Below, one piece after another: positions 46,058-56,409 of a DNA stretch of 64,000 nt. A program made the position numbers and the translations under genes. The stretch's first letter is position 1, and every line of letters begins with the position of its first letter. The notes beneath the pieces were generated by a model, which was given only the letters and a program-made list of their open reading frames with translations, did not search any database and was not told where the DNA came from. The stretch is taken from the NCBI RefSeq assembly GCF_018448935.1, contig NZ_RCWC01000007.1, forward strand, positions 62,001 through 126,000. Reading direction: 5' to 3'. Source of the stretch: Photorhabdus noenieputensis (GTDB taxonomy: Bacteria > Pseudomonadota > Gammaproteobacteria > Enterobacterales > Enterobacteriaceae).

Positions 46058-46333
46058 CTAAATTGACCACTGGTTAATTTTTACATTTGAGTCTAACTCA
46101 TAAATAATATCTGCTAGCGATTTTAAATCTTGACGATAAGTTACAATTAACAAAGTTTTAACCCGTTTTTTCAAAACATCAATGATTTTATATTCAATCT
46201 TTGAGTCTAGAATGGAAGTTGGTTCATCTAATATAATCATCAAAGGATTGCGTAATATTACTCTTGCTATCACAATCTGTTGTTTCTCCCCTCCGGATAA
46301 TTTCCCTCCTTGGACACCTTTCTGTTTTGAGGA
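46058..46333 (-). pseudogene. ABC exporter ATPase, C-terminal fragment
   Basis: The open minus-strand frame starts after a TAA at 46334-46336 and carries the ABC signature GGKLSGGEKQQIVIARVI, Walker B ILDEPTS and a degenerate H-loop (VTYRQD, where His is expected). The order and spacing match the last 90 residues of a bacteriocin/peptide-type exporter. The Walker A half and transmembrane part are gone; 46340-46640 shows only AT-rich sequence. Confidence 0.8.
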
Positions 46334-46657
46334 TTAAGTGGTCATTTTAAATAGCCATATTTTGATAATAAAAATCGTTTGACTATACGTATAGAGCAAA
46401 TTCAGTACGGAACTTTAAATCTAGTGATTAATGAACAATATAAGCCATGCCAAATAAATTAGGAAAATCATATCATTTTGTATTACAAAAAATAGTAACA
46501 GGCATATTTAAAACAAAATTTCAATAACTTAATATAATTAGATTATTAATCAATTTATGAAATGGATAATCATATTATATTTATCTAGAATTGATAGTTA
46601 AGTCCTAGGGCTTTATTTGTCGTAGATAAATTATCCTGTAAAGTGGAGGACACTATT

Positions 46658-47257
46658 ATGTATAAACATAAAGTGAAAGTGATGGCTTTAGCCACTACGA
46701 TAATTACAGCTTTATCTAATGGCACATGGGCTCATGGTTATATTGATAGCCCAGGAAGTCGGGCATTCCTTTGTTCTGCGCAGGGAAATGAACAAAATAC
46801 GGATTGTGGGTTGGTCAAATATGAGCCTCAATCTCTTGAAGCTAAGAAAGGCTTTCCACAGGCTGGCCCAGAAGATGGCCATATTGCCAGCGCTGGCATT
46901 GGTCATTTTGGCGCATTGGATGTTCAAACCGAAGATCGCTGGAAAAAAGTCCCAATTACTGCCGGTGAGATTGAGTTCCAGTGGGAAATTGTGATTCAAC
47001 ACAAAACCGCAAGTTGGGAATATTTTATTACCAAACCTGATTGGGAGCCCAATAAGCCTTTAACCAGAGAGCAATTTAATAGTACACCTTTCTGCTTTGA
47101 GGATTATCAGGAAAAAATGCCGGGCAGCAGAGTTATTAATAAATGTACCTTACCAGAGGGTTATCAAGGCTATCACGTTATACTGGGTGTTTGGACAATC
47201 TCAGATACCCTAAATGCATTTTACCAAGTAATTGATACAACAATTAGCCCTGCTTGA
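46658..47257 (+). CDS. Lytic polysaccharide monooxygenase, AA10 (CBP21-like)
   Basis: 199 aa from ATG 46658 with GGAGG 8 bases upstream. A 25-residue signal peptide ends ...WA, exposing the N-terminal His26 (HGYIDSPGSR), the first copper ligand. The second copper His sits in VIQHKTASW, and LNAFYQVID holds the axial-side Phe/Tyr. YEPQSLEA retains the chitin-contact Tyr. FPQAGPEDGHIASA and FITKPDWEPNKPLTREQF match Serratia CBP21 closely. It should oxidatively cleave crystalline chitin, in insect cuticle or peritrophic membrane. There is no extra carbohydrate-binding module. Four Cys suggest two disulfides. The Ala beside the copper site in CBP21 is Ile here. Confidence 0.93.
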   Translation: MYKHKVKVMALATTIITALSNGTWAHGYIDSPGSRAFLCSAQGNEQNTDCGLVKYEPQSLEAKKGFPQAGPEDGHIASAGIGHFGALDVQTEDRWKKVPITAGEIEFQWEIVIQHKTASWEYFITKPDWEPNKPLTREQFNSTPFCFEDYQEKMPGSRVINKCTLPEGYQGYHVILGVWTISDTLNAFYQVIDTTISPA

Positions 47258-47290
47258 TATTAGGTACATCTTATAAAATAACTATTATCG

Positions 47291-47311
47291 GGAACAGCAT
47301 GATGCTGTTCC
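47291..47311 (+). terminator. Terminator of LPMO gene
   Basis: GGAACAGCA / TGCTGTTCC, 9-bp perfect stem with a TGA loop, followed by TGTTTAT. Confidence 0.75.
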
Positions 47312-47570
47312 TGTTTATCGAACTTCTTATTCCATCTATTGAACTCAGTTAATTTCGATGTAAACACTGATGTTTATGAAAACAAAATTAACCCCATGCT
47401 TGGTTAATAGAAAAAATCGATAAAATAGTCATTATTCGCGTATTAAGTGCGCGACTATATGAAGCATATTTGTCAACTAGAAAATATTTTGATAAAGAAT
47501 TGTTGGGGTAAAGTTATGAAAGTGAGACATTTTCAGGGAAATGTACGCACCGCCCCTTATTAGTCTTATA

Positions 47571-47600
47571 GGTTTGCTCCCAAACTATGCGGAGCAAACC
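47571..47600 (-). terminator. Terminator of HDAC-like gene
   Basis: GGTTTGCTCC / GGAGCAAACC, 10-bp perfect stem with a 10-base loop, 13 bases past the stop on the minus strand. The 260 bases between this and the LPMO terminator hold no credible gene; a 15-codon ORF at 47516 is too short to support. Confidence 0.75.
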
Positions 47601-47613
47601 GACGTAACAAAGC

Positions 47614-48729
47614 TCAAAGACCGAATTTTTCTTTAAATTTATCAATCTGTTGCTGTTGAAATAGCTCAAACTCGGCTCTTGGCTGCTGCAAACGTATAGA
47701 ATCTAACATTGGATCTTTGACTTCTGTACGAATGCCGCTCATCTGTTCAAGTACAGCCAATCCACAGAATGGTACATAAGACTCCGCATATCCGCCTTCA
47801 TGAACAACAACGAGTTTTCCATCGCATAAACTATCTGCTGCCTGCTGCACTAGCTGGGTCATCTCCCGAAAACTTTCACTATGGAGCTGCATCCTTGCCA
47901 AAGGGTCCACCGCATTCGCATCATAGCCACAGGCGACAATAATCAGTTCCGGTTTAAAGCGTTCAAGCGCAGGAAGTACTATCTGTGTCATTGCATAGAT
48001 ATAGCTATTATGTCCGGCTCCAGCAAGTAATGGGATATTCAGGTTATAACCTGTTCCTTCACCTTCCCCGATATCATCTTCACCGCTGTATCCGTTAGGG
48101 AAACAACCATCCTGATGCATTGAGATGGTCAAAACATCAGAGCGATCCCAATAAATATGCTGAGTACCATTACCGTGGTGAACATCCCAATCAATGACTG
48201 CAACTCGTTTTAAATCAAAATGTGCTTTTGCGTGTTCAATTGCCAATGGGATATTTGCCAGAAAACAAAATCCCATAGGTTTATCAGGCAAACAGTGATG
48301 ACCTGGTGGTCGAGAAAGGCTGTAAGCATTATCAAGTTCACCACTAAGCACGGCTTTCACCGCAGCACAAGCAAGGCCAGCTGAGAGCTTAGCAATTTCA
48401 TAGCTTCCCGGTCCCAGAGGGGCTTCTGTACCAAGCATTCCTCCACCGTTGTCACTGACTTGCTTAAACCGCTCTAGGTATTCTTCGGGATGAATTTTAC
48501 GTAGTGTTTGCTCATCAATAGGTGAGGCCGAAGAAAGGTGCAAGGAGTGGCTCAAGCCTGATACATCCATCAAATTTTTTAACCGCCGTTTTGTTTCCGG
48601 CGATTCAGCATGTGCAGCTCCAGAAGAAGGCTGAACCCAACCACCGACAGGCAGAGTCGTTACATGCATGCCAGTACTATGCCAAAAACAATATTCATCA
48701 AAGAAAAACCCCGTTTTTCGTTTCATCAT
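47614..48729 (-). CDS. Class II histone deacetylase-like amidohydrolase
   Basis: 371 aa. The arginase-like deacetylase fold is complete: His144-His145 (RPPGHH), zinc ligands Asp182 and His184 in DWDVHHGNG and Asp270 in CGYDANAVDP, and Tyr314 in HEGGY. In bacteria this family deacetylates polyamines (acetylpolyamine amidohydrolase), acetylated metabolites or proteins. GGGCCAC-type tetramer residues cannot be judged. It is monocistronic on the left of tus. A polyamine role would match the GABA cluster at 34-41 kb but is only suggested. Confidence 0.9.
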   Translation of the reverse strand: MMKRKTGFFFDEYCFWHSTGMHVTTLPVGGWVQPSSGAAHAESPETKRRLKNLMDVSGLSHSLHLSSASPIDEQTLRKIHPEEYLERFKQVSDNGGGMLGTEAPLGPGSYEIAKLSAGLACAAVKAVLSGELDNAYSLSRPPGHHCLPDKPMGFCFLANIPLAIEHAKAHFDLKRVAVIDWDVHHGNGTQHIYWDRSDVLTISMHQDGCFPNGYSGEDDIGEGEGTGYNLNIPLLAGAGHNSYIYAMTQIVLPALERFKPELIIVACGYDANAVDPLARMQLHSESFREMTQLVQQAADSLCDGKLVVVHEGGYAESYVPFCGLAVLEQMSGIRTEVKDPMLDSIRLQQPRAEFELFQQQQIDKFKEKFGL

Positions 48730-49010
48730 CCCTTCCTTCTAATTAAATTAATTCATATATCATCATTAACATAATCAAAACAAAAACAGATTATGCCTAA
48801 GCTCCCATAAAAGTGACAATGCTAAAAAGAGTGATAACCGGGTAGTTGCGATAACCACCAACTTTTAAATAACCATTTCTACCTGTAGTGGCTTAAATCC
48901 GAAAACCGTCATGCTATCGTGGGCATCGATGATTTAAGTTTTATAGGCGATTGAACATGCGTCCGGTGTATGTGAGTTTCATGCTTTGCTTTTGAGTGCG
49001 ACTTGTGAGT

Positions 49011-49038
49011 TTGATGTTTTCACCTTTTGTTCTATAAT
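49011..49038 (+). promoter_or_regulatory. tus promoter
   Basis: TTGATG (49011-49016), 16-base spacer, consensus TATAAT (49033-49038). The transcription start would fall inside the Ter site that follows. Confidence 0.65.
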
Positions 49039-49043
49039 AAAAA

Positions 49044-49059
49044 GTATGTTGTAACTAAT
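49044..49059 (+). promoter_or_regulatory. Ter replication arrest site / tus operator
   Basis: AGTATGTTGTAACTAA matches the core of E. coli TerB. It lies 6 bases after the -10 box and 12 bases before the tus ATG, as TerB does in E. coli, so bound Tus should repress its own gene. The G that pairs with the locking C6 is at the left end, so a fork moving toward higher coordinates meets the non-permissive face. Confidence 0.92.
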
Positions 49060-49071
49060 TGTGTTATTCAA

Positions 49072-49998
49072 ATGAGTAAATATTTATCAATCGAAGATTT
49101 GAATAGTTGTTTTCAAAAACAAGAGAACAAGTTGAAACAACTGCATGAACAATTAAATAGCTATTCTCTGGCGGCCGCTCATGTGTTTATTCTGCCTGAT
49201 GTAGAAAAAGGTAATGAACATGAGCCAATAACGGAAATAATTGTTAATGAAACGACGGGTAATGACGCATTAAATATAGGGTTAAGTCATTACCAGAAGC
49301 TATTTATATATCACAATAACCAAAATATCAGTAGTAAAGCTGCCGTTCGCCTTCCCGGTGTATTATGTTTTTCTGTAAACCAACAGCAATATCGCTCTGC
49401 TTTACTATTGATTGAGGAAATAAATAAGTTGAAAGCAGAACTTGAACATATCGTAACAGTGCAATCAGGGGTAGATAAAGAACAGCGGTTTGAGTTTGTT
49501 CACAGTCAGTTACATGGTCTGATAACTTTAAACGCTTACAGAACCATCACTCCCCTTCTCAATCCCGATTCAGTTCGCTTTGGTTGGGCAAATAAAAATA
49601 TCATCAATAAAGTCACAAAAGATCAAATTCTGCAACGTTTGGAGAAAAGCTATAACTCTGGACGTGCAGTTTCCCCCTATTCTCGTGAACAATGGGCAGC
49701 ATTGGTCGCAAAAGAAATTATCGATATAAAAAAATTACCTGATGATGTGGTTTTAAAAATCAAGCGACCAGTGAAAGTACAACCCATTGCACGAGTCTGG
49801 TATGCGGAACAACAAAAACAGGTGCAGTATGCTTGTCCCCTGCCAATAATTGCATTTTATGTTAACTATGGCGATAACCAACCAAAGATAGGGAGACTTG
49901 CTAACTATGATGCCAATGCCATAGTCCATCGCTATAAACCCAAAGCCAAACCACTGGAATTGGTTATTCCAAGGCTACATTTATATCGTGAGATTTAG
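49072..49998 (+). CDS. tus: DNA replication terminus site-binding protein Tus
   Basis: 308 aa from ATG 49072 (MSKYLSIEDL); E. coli Tus has 309. Conserved blocks SSKAAVRLPGVLC, GLITLNAYR, RFGWANK, LKIKRPVKVQPIARVWY and HRYKPKAKPL are present, including the interdomain beta-strands that grip Ter DNA. It binds Ter as a monomer and blocks the DnaB helicase from one side. A longer frame to 49027 would run through the Ter site and is not used. Ter/promoter layout implies autoregulation. The neighbours fumC and manA match the E. coli order. Confidence 0.96.
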   Translation: MSKYLSIEDLNSCFQKQENKLKQLHEQLNSYSLAAAHVFILPDVEKGNEHEPITEIIVNETTGNDALNIGLSHYQKLFIYHNNQNISSKAAVRLPGVLCFSVNQQQYRSALLLIEEINKLKAELEHIVTVQSGVDKEQRFEFVHSQLHGLITLNAYRTITPLLNPDSVRFGWANKNIINKVTKDQILQRLEKSYNSGRAVSPYSREQWAALVAKEIIDIKKLPDDVVLKIKRPVKVQPIARVWYAEQQKQVQYACPLPIIAFYVNYGDNQPKIGRLANYDANAIVHRYKPKAKPLELVIPRLHLYREI

Positions 49999-50169
49999 TG
50001 CATGTTGCTTATTTGACCGAGGAGGTGCTTATGCAAGTCAGGAACAGGCAATGCCAGCAACATATTCACGTTATTGATTCAACTAAGAATTACGGTCAGT
50101 CGGGCCAGAACGTCATCCATGATTTTTGCAGGCACATGCTCAAGCCGCTTTCCGCCCCGTGCGCCCATG

Positions 50170-50590
50170 TCAATTGTGCGCGGCTGATCGCAGCGCACAA
50201 CGCCGGTTGTACGTGTACCAGCACCGTCCAGCGGTACGGGCAAAATTACCACTGCTGGTAATTACGTCAAGCAATGCCAGTGTTTTATCAGCTTCATCGC
50301 CTAACGTCGCGTCGGGCATTCTATTTCCGGCCAAACAAAATGGGGACGTTAAATTAGAATTTTCGAGAACCGTTTCAATACGGATATCATGAATCCAGTG
50401 TTCGAAAAAGTTGTACTCGTAGGTAAAACGGTCACCGGCATCAAATTCAAAGTCATTCAGCATGATTTTGTAAGGATTGTCAGGAAACCCAATCCCACCG
50501 GAGTAGGAAATACCGTAATTTTTGCCATAAATACGGAATTGATGCAGATGATCATCCTGCCCCTGGACTTTGGCATGGATTCCCGTTTAG
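50170..50590 (-). pseudogene. Plasmid pRiA4b ORF-3-like protein, decayed
   Basis: The minus-strand frame reads HLHQFRIYGKNYG..., then LNDFEFDAGDRFTYEYNFFE and HWIHDIRIETVL, then SPFCLAGNRMPDA, which is the core of the PRiA4_ORF3 family (G-D-x-F-x-Y-x-Y-D-F-G-D-x-W-x-H). An in-frame TAA removes the N-terminus, and the C-terminus lacks the usual P-P-E-D-C-G-G motif, so this is a broken gene wedged between tus and fumC. Nothing else coding is visible in 49999-50628. Confidence 0.6.
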
Positions 50591-50628
50591 TAAAGGCAAA
50601 AAATAATTTAAAGATCGTGAAATAAAAA

Positions 50629-50649
50629 ACCGGAGCACTCGTCTCCGGT
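50629..50649 (-). terminator. Terminator of fumC
   Basis: ACCGGAG / CTCCGGT stem, 7-base loop; read on the minus strand it is followed by TTTTTTATTT. Confidence 0.9.
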
Positions 50650-50673
50650 CAGCTTTTCATGGCTAAACAACTA

Positions 50674-52068
50674 TTATTTCAAACTGCCAACCATATCTTC
50701 TGGACGAACCCACTCATCAAACTCAGCTTCTGTCAGATAACCCAATTTCATCGCCGACTGTTTCAATGTCAGCCCTTCTTTATGGGCTTTCTTAGCAATT
50801 TCGGCGGCTTTGTCATAACCGATATGTGTATTCAGCGCCGTTACTAACATCAGAGATTCATTCAGCAACTGAGTAATGCGATCACGGTTAGGTTCGATAC
50901 CAACTGCACAATGTTCATTGAAGCTGTGCATACCATCAGCCAGCAAGCGAATGGATTGCAGGAAGTTATTAATCACCATTGGGCGGAACACGTTTAGCTC
51001 AAAGTTGCCCGATGCACCACCAATATTAATAGCAACATCATTACCCATCACCTGAGCACAAAGCATAGTCACCGCTTCACACTGAGTTGGGTTAACTTTA
51101 CCTGGCATGATTGAACTACCCGGTTCATTTTCAGGAATTGAAATTTCGCCGATACCACAGCGAGGACCGGAAGCCAACCAACGAACATCGTTTGCAATCT
51201 TCATCATGGATGCAGCCAGACCTTTTAATGCGCCATGAGAATGAACCAGAGCATCACAAGTCGCCAGTGCTTCAAATTTATTTGGTGCAGTGACAAACGG
51301 ATGGCTGGTCAGTTCAGCCAATTTCTTAGCAACACGAACAGCATATTCAGGATGAGTATTTAAACCGGTGCCAACCGCAGTTCCCCCTAGTGCCAGTTCA
51401 CAAACATGGGGAATACTGTCTTCAATGTGTTTCAGGTTATGCGTTAGCATTGCCGCCCAACCAGAAATTTCCTGACCAAGGGTCAATGGCGTCGCATCTT
51501 GCAAGTGTGTACGACCAATTTTAACGATATCCTTATAAGCTTCTGCTTTATCAGCCAATGTTTTTTGTAATATTTTCAGCTCAGGGATAAGGTGTTCACG
51601 CAGCGCGATAACAGCGGCAACATGCATTGCTGTTGGAAAAACATCGTTAGAACTCTGACTTTTATTTACATCATCGTTAGGATGGATAAGGCGTTCATTC
51701 CCCCTCACCCCGCCAAGGATCTCGCTACCACGGTTCGCCAACACTTCGTTCATGTTCATGTTACTTTGTGTTCCAGAACCGGTCTGCCAGATAGCAAGCG
51801 GAAATTCTGTCGGATGTTTACCTTCCAGCACCTCTTTCGCAGCAGCAATAATTGCCTCTCCACGTTCTTGCGGTAGAAGGCCCAAATCCATATTGACACT
51901 GGCCGCAGCCTGTTTGGTCAACGCCAGAGCATGAATTAATGCAACCGGCATTTTCTCCTGCGAAATGCGGAAATGCTCAAGTGAGCGTTGAGTTTGCGCT
52001 CCCCACAATTGGTCAGCAGGTACTTCGATAGGCCCCATTGAGTCTTTTTCAATGCGAGTGGCTGCCAT
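50674..52068 (-). CDS. fumC: Fumarate hydratase class II
   Basis: 464 aa, the usual FumC length. The fumarase/aspartase signature [13 protein letters not shown] carries the catalytic Ser near residue 318; [13 protein letters not shown] and [16 protein letters not shown] are the other two active-site regions. It interconverts fumarate and malate in the TCA cycle as an oxygen-stable, iron-free tetramer. GGAGAG precedes the ATG. It is divergent from manA, sharing a 180-bp promoter region. E. coli has fumA between fumC and manA; here that gene is absent. Confidence 0.97.
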   Translation of the reverse strand: MAATRIEKDSMGPIEVPADQLWGAQTQRSLEHFRISQEKMPVALIHALALTKQAAASVNMDLGLLPQERGEAIIAAAKEVLEGKHPTEFPLAIWQTGSGTQSNMNMNEVLANRGSEILGGVRGNERLIHPNDDVNKSQSSNDVFPTAMHVAAVIALREHLIPELKILQKTLADKAEAYKDIVKIGRTHLQDATPLTLGQEISGWAAMLTHNLKHIEDSIPHVCELALGGTAVGTGLNTHPEYAVRVAKKLAELTSHPFVTAPNKFEALATCDALVHSHGALKGLAASMMKIANDVRWLASGPRCGIGEISIPENEPGSSIMPGKVNPTQCEAVTMLCAQVMGNDVAINIGGASGNFELNVFRPMVINNFLQSIRLLADGMHSFNEHCAVGIEPNRDRITQLLNESLMLVTALNTHIGYDKAAEIAKKAHKEGLTLKQSAMKLGYLTEAEFDEWVRPEDMVGSLK

Positions 52069-52247
52069 TACTATCTCTCCTTAACACACAGAATAATCGA
52101 ATATGCATAATCAGTCTTTGCAGATAAACTGATTAACATTCTGTTATCATGCCACATATTAGTTCCTGATTATGCCAACCAAGTCGTATTTATCGTATTG
52201 TGGTAGAAAGGAAATAGATTGATTTTTTTAAAAAGAGAGTAACGGCC

Positions 52248-53420
52248 ATGTTGAAGATGATAAATCAGATCCAGCACTATTCATGGGGAAGCCAAACTGC
52301 CCTGACGGATATTTATGGTGTTGAAAATCCAGATAATCTGCCAATGGCTGAATTATGGATGGGTGCCCATCCTAAAAGCAGTTCATTTGTAACCAATCCT
52401 GAAACAGGAAAACCAATCGCCTTAAATGAATTAATAGCCAGTGATCCGGAAAAATATCTGGGGAAAAAAGTTTCAGATAGATTTCACCGTTTGCCTTTCC
52501 TATTTAAGGTATTGTGCGCGGCTCAACCTCTCTCAATTCAGGTTCATCCTGATAAAAAATCCGCAGAAGATGGTTTTGTCAAAGAGAATATCGCCGGTAT
52601 TCCGTTGGATTCACCCAAAAGAAATTACAAAGATGATAACCATAAGCCCGAATTGGTTTATGCTCTTACCCCCTTCCGGGCAATGAATGGATTTCGGCCA
52701 TTAAACGAAATCGCGCAATTACTGGAATTTGTTACTGCGGCCCATCCCAAGATTCCGTACTTTATTCAAACACCAAATGAACAGAATCTTGCCTGCTTAT
52801 TTTCCCAATTGCTTAATATGAGTGGTAAACAAAAGCAGTTAGCCCTTGGCGTATTAAAATCAGCGTTAAACAGTCGGCTCGGTGAACCTTGGGATTCCAT
52901 CAAGAAAATGACAGCGTTTTACCCTGACGATAATGGCCTGTTTATTCCACTTTTACTTAATGTCATCGAGCTTGAACCAGGTCAAGCCATGTTTCTCTGT
53001 GCACGCACGCCTCACGCTTATCTGGAAGGCGTTGCTCTTGAAGTTATGGCAAACTCAGATAATGTCCTACGAGCAGGCTTGACCAATAAATATATCGATA
53101 TTCCCGAGTTAATGGCAAACCTTGATTTTGTGTCAAAACCAGCAGACACCTTATTTACTCTGCCAAAACAGGAAAAAACAGCGGAAAACTTCCCTATTCC
53201 AGTAGATGATTTTGCATTTTCTATTTATTCTCTATCAGAGCAGCCAATTAAACTGGATAACAATTCAGCATCGATTGTTTTTTGTGTTGAAGGTCAAACA
53301 GTTATACAATCTGGAGAACACCAATTAAGAATTTTCCCAGGTGAGTCAGTATTTATATCTGCTGCCGAAAAGGCTGTGATTATTCAGGGTGATGGTTTTA
53401 CCGCCCAGGTTTTTAATTAA
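52248..53420 (+). CDS. manA: Mannose-6-phosphate isomerase, class I
   Basis: 390 aa, as in E. coli ManA (391). Zinc ligands Gln98 and His100 in SIQVHPDK, Glu135 in HKPELVYAL and the late His in CARTPHAYLEG are all present. It interconverts mannose-6-phosphate and fructose-6-phosphate for mannose use and GDP-mannose supply. It is followed by a terminator, so transcribed alone. Confidence 0.96.
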   Translation: MLKMINQIQHYSWGSQTALTDIYGVENPDNLPMAELWMGAHPKSSSFVTNPETGKPIALNELIASDPEKYLGKKVSDRFHRLPFLFKVLCAAQPLSIQVHPDKKSAEDGFVKENIAGIPLDSPKRNYKDDNHKPELVYALTPFRAMNGFRPLNEIAQLLEFVTAAHPKIPYFIQTPNEQNLACLFSQLLNMSGKQKQLALGVLKSALNSRLGEPWDSIKKMTAFYPDDNGLFIPLLLNVIELEPGQAMFLCARTPHAYLEGVALEVMANSDNVLRAGLTNKYIDIPELMANLDFVSKPADTLFTLPKQEKTAENFPIPVDDFAFSIYSLSEQPIKLDNNSASIVFCVEGQTVIQSGEHQLRIFPGESVFISAAEKAVIIQGDGFTAQVFN

Positions 53421-53452
53421 TAATGCCAATCTGGGCCTGAAACTTATTCACA

Positions 53453-53500
53453 GGCCGTTAAGCACTGCTTAAATTCCAAGTGATGCTAACGGCCGTTTTT
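53453..53500 (+). terminator. Terminator of manA
   Basis: GGCCGTTA...TAACGGCC with a long loop (inner AGCA/TGCT pairing) followed by GTTTTT. Confidence 0.8.
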
Positions 53501-53559
53501 ATACTAGAGGGCACATATTACTTACTACAAAGTATGTGCTAAAAGGATGGATTTCCATT

Positions 53560-55113
53560 ATGAAAAAATCGTTAGTGGCCGTAGGCATTATTGTTGCTTT
53601 AGGAGCAGCTTGGACTGGGGCTTCATGGTATACAGGCAAGCAGATTGAACAACGTATAGATCAATCTATTTCCCGCGCTAATGCTGAAATGAAAAAAGCT
53701 TTCCCTGAAACAGGTCTGATGTTACAGAGTAAAGATTTCCACCGTGGCGTGTTCAGTTCTGACGTCCGCCTCATTTTGACAGTTAAAGATGGCGTTGGAA
53801 ACGCAGAAATTAAACCAGGTGAAGAGATTTCAATTAAGTCTGTGATTGATCACGGCCCTTTCCCACTTGCACAAGTGAAAAAATTAACCTTAATTCCTAG
53901 TCTGGCTTCCGTTCATTCCGAACTGGAGAATAATGGAGCTTTAAAACCACTGTTTGAAATCACTAAAGGAAAATCGCTGCTTACTTCTGACTCACGTGTC
54001 AGTTATAGTGGTTCTGTTATTTCTGATGTTGATATCATCCCTGTCGATCTTGAAAAAAATGGCGCTAAGTTTAATTTTTCTGGTGCCAAACTGACTTCCG
54101 ATCTTAGCCGTGATCTGAAAGAGATATCACTGGCAATCAAGAGTGACCAGTTAGCCATCAATAAAAATGACGAAAATTTCCTTGTCAAAGGCATTGATTT
54201 AAATCTGTCCAATAAAAAAGGCAAATTTGATATCTACGTTGGCGATCAAAGCATTAAAATTCAGGAAATCAGCCTAAAAGGCATCGGCAATGAAGATATG
54301 ATGCTTTCCGGTATTAAAATAGATTCAAATATCGGTGAAGATGAAACTAATCTGAAAGGGAAAATCACTTACAGTTTAGATGCTCTCAAACTGAAAAATA
54401 TTGATTTTGGTTCTGGTAAGTTTGCAATTACCGCGGATCGTCTGGATGGTGAAGCCGTGCGTAAGTTTACTCAAGCTTACAATGATGCAGCCGCCAAATC
54501 ACTCTCTTCTGGTGATCTCTCTTCTGATGCGGCAGATACCGCTATTATTGACGCAGTATTGTCTAACCTGCCTATTTTGCTGAAAAACAATCCACAATTT
54601 GGTATCGAACCATTAACCTGGAAAAATGCCAAAGGTGAAAGCACCATTAATTACCACGTGAGTTTGAAGAGCTTACCGAAAGATAAAAGTAGCTTGTATT
54701 CAATGAAAACAGAAGAAGCTATCCGCACTTTAATTCAGAACATGTCTCTGAATGTCACATTACCAAGACCTATGATGATTGAGTTTTCCACTCAGTCAAT
54801 GATAATGAATGGCATGGATAAAACAAAGGCTGAACAGAATGCTGAACAACAGATAAATCAGTTTGAACAATTAGGACAACTGTTTAAAATTACCACGGTT
54901 GATAAAGATGCTATCAGCATTAAGTTTAACTATGCAGACGGTAATGTAGAAATGAACGGTAAGAAAATGCCCTTACATCAGTTCCTGTCTGAATACTATT
55001 TATCCGACGACTCTTCTGATGACGACGAAGCACCAGAGCAAACAATGCCAGAAGACGACACCCACGACAGTGGAAAAGTAAAAGCAGAAGGTACTGTGCA
55101 ACCTGCGCAGTAA
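53560..55113 (+). CDS. ydgA: YdgA family protein (DUF945)
   Basis: 517 aa from ATG 53560 ([10 protein letters not shown]); AAAGGATGG is upstream. A single N-terminal hydrophobic segment ([20 protein letters not shown]) anchors it in the inner membrane with the rest in the periplasm. The body is a long beta-rich DUF945 region; the last 35 residues are very acidic ([12 protein letters not shown]). Its role is unknown; in E. coli ydgA also sits after manA. The acidic tail is longer than I would expect. Confidence 0.92.
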   Translation: MKKSLVAVGIIVALGAAWTGASWYTGKQIEQRIDQSISRANAEMKKAFPETGLMLQSKDFHRGVFSSDVRLILTVKDGVGNAEIKPGEEISIKSVIDHGPFPLAQVKKLTLIPSLASVHSELENNGALKPLFEITKGKSLLTSDSRVSYSGSVISDVDIIPVDLEKNGAKFNFSGAKLTSDLSRDLKEISLAIKSDQLAINKNDENFLVKGIDLNLSNKKGKFDIYVGDQSIKIQEISLKGIGNEDMMLSGIKIDSNIGEDETNLKGKITYSLDALKLKNIDFGSGKFAITADRLDGEAVRKFTQAYNDAAAKSLSSGDLSSDAADTAIIDAVLSNLPILLKNNPQFGIEPLTWKNAKGESTINYHVSLKSLPKDKSSLYSMKTEEAIRTLIQNMSLNVTLPRPMMIEFSTQSMIMNGMDKTKAEQNAEQQINQFEQLGQLFKITTVDKDAISIKFNYADGNVEMNGKKMPLHQFLSEYYLSDDSSDDDEAPEQTMPEDDTHDSGKVKAEGTVQPAQ

Positions 55114-55141
55114 AACGCGCCCATAAACGTTTTGTTAAATT

Positions 55142-55169
55142 GCCAGTCAACGCATGTGACTGGCATTTT
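55142..55169 (+). terminator. Terminator of ydgA
   Basis: GCCAGTCA / TGACTGGC, 8-bp stem, 7-base loop, followed by ATTTTTAT. Confidence 0.9.
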
Positions 55170-55190
55170 TATATAAAAAAGGACTGGAAT

Positions 55191-56192
55191 ATGATTGACA
55201 CAAAACTCCCACTGACAGATTTACACCGCCACCTTGATGGAAATATTCGGCCGGAGACTATCTTAGATCTTGCCAACCAACATAATATTCAGCTTCCAGC
55301 AAACGATCTGGAATCACTACGCCCTCACGTACAAATTATTGAAAATGAACCAAGCTTGGTAAGCTTTTTGCAAAAACTTGATTGGGGGGTGGCGGTACTG
55401 GCTGATTTGGACGCTTGCCGTCGTGTTGCAATTGAAAATGTTGAAGATGCCATCAATACTGGACTCGACTATGCTGAATTACGTTTTTCCCCTTATTACA
55501 TGGCGATGAACCACAAATTGCCGGTTGAAGGGGTCGTTGAGGCGATTATTGATGGTATCCATTCTGCCCGTCAAAATAACGACATCGACATTCGTCTTAT
55601 TGGAATTTTAAGTAGAACTTTTGGTGAACAAGCCTGTACGCAGGAATTAGCTGCCCTGCTAGCCCATCGCCAACATATTACTGCATTAGATCTCGCAGGT
55701 GACGAATTAGGTTTTCCCGGCCATCTTTTTCAATCTCATTTTACCAAAGCCCGTGATGCTGGCTGGCACATAACCATCCATGCCGGCGAAGCCGCTGGCG
55801 CTGAAAGTATTTGGCAAGCAATTAGAGAATTAGGGGCCACTCGTATTGGTCATGGGGTAAAAGCCATTACCGACCCCGTATTGATGGATTACTTGATTGA
55901 AAACCGTATTGGTATTGAATCCTGTTTAACCTCAAACCTTCAAACCAGCACCGTCAATTCTTTATTGGACCACCCACTCAAACGATTCCTGGAAAAAGGT
56001 GTTCTTGCTTCCATTAATACCGATGATCCAGCAGTTGAAGGCATCGACATCCGACACGAATATGAAATTGCCGCACCTGCCGCAGGTTTATCTATCGCGC
56101 AAATTCGCCAGGCTCAGATAAATGGGCTGGAAACTGCTTTTATCAGTGATGCAGAAAAACAGATATTACGCATGAAAGCAGCAAGTCGCTAA
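55191..56192 (+). CDS. add: Adenosine deaminase
   Basis: 333 aa from ATG 55191 ([10 protein letters not shown]), with AAAGGA upstream; E. coli Add has 333. Zinc ligands His12 and His14 (LHRHLDGN), His197 and catalytic Glu200 in TIHAGEAAG, and the Asp pair in NTDDPAV are intact. It deaminates adenosine and deoxyadenosine to inosine forms in purine salvage. The E. coli neighbour ydgJ is here displaced by a 3.8-kb insertion. Confidence 0.96.
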   Translation: MIDTKLPLTDLHRHLDGNIRPETILDLANQHNIQLPANDLESLRPHVQIIENEPSLVSFLQKLDWGVAVLADLDACRRVAIENVEDAINTGLDYAELRFSPYYMAMNHKLPVEGVVEAIIDGIHSARQNNDIDIRLIGILSRTFGEQACTQELAALLAHRQHITALDLAGDELGFPGHLFQSHFTKARDAGWHITIHAGEAAGAESIWQAIRELGATRIGHGVKAITDPVLMDYLIENRIGIESCLTSNLQTSTVNSLLDHPLKRFLEKGVLASINTDDPAVEGIDIRHEYEIAAPAAGLSIAQIRQAQINGLETAFISDAEKQILRMKAASR

Positions 56193-56203
56193 ATATAAAT
56201 AGC

Positions 56204-56229
56204 TCAGGAATGGAGTCTCCCATTCCTGA
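56204..56229 (+). terminator. Hairpin after add
   Basis: TCAGGAATGG / CCATTCCTGA, 10-bp perfect stem, 6-base loop, weak T tract. Confidence 0.7.
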
Positions 56230-56409
56230 TTATGGTTAATATTTGAAATATAATGTACAAATATGTAGTTCGTATAGTGCTGAATATGGACGTCACCGCA
56301 ATATAAACGCGGTAATAGCTACATGATAGGTTCTAGTCGATTTTAGTAGATTTTTTGGTAATTTTGACCTTATGCTTTATCTATCAAAACACGTTAGGAG
56401 TTCTGGAAT

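Noticed and set aside
47516-47563. 15-codon ORF MKVRHFQGNVRTAPY
   Set aside because: Too short and without homology; the upstream GGGG is a poor SD.
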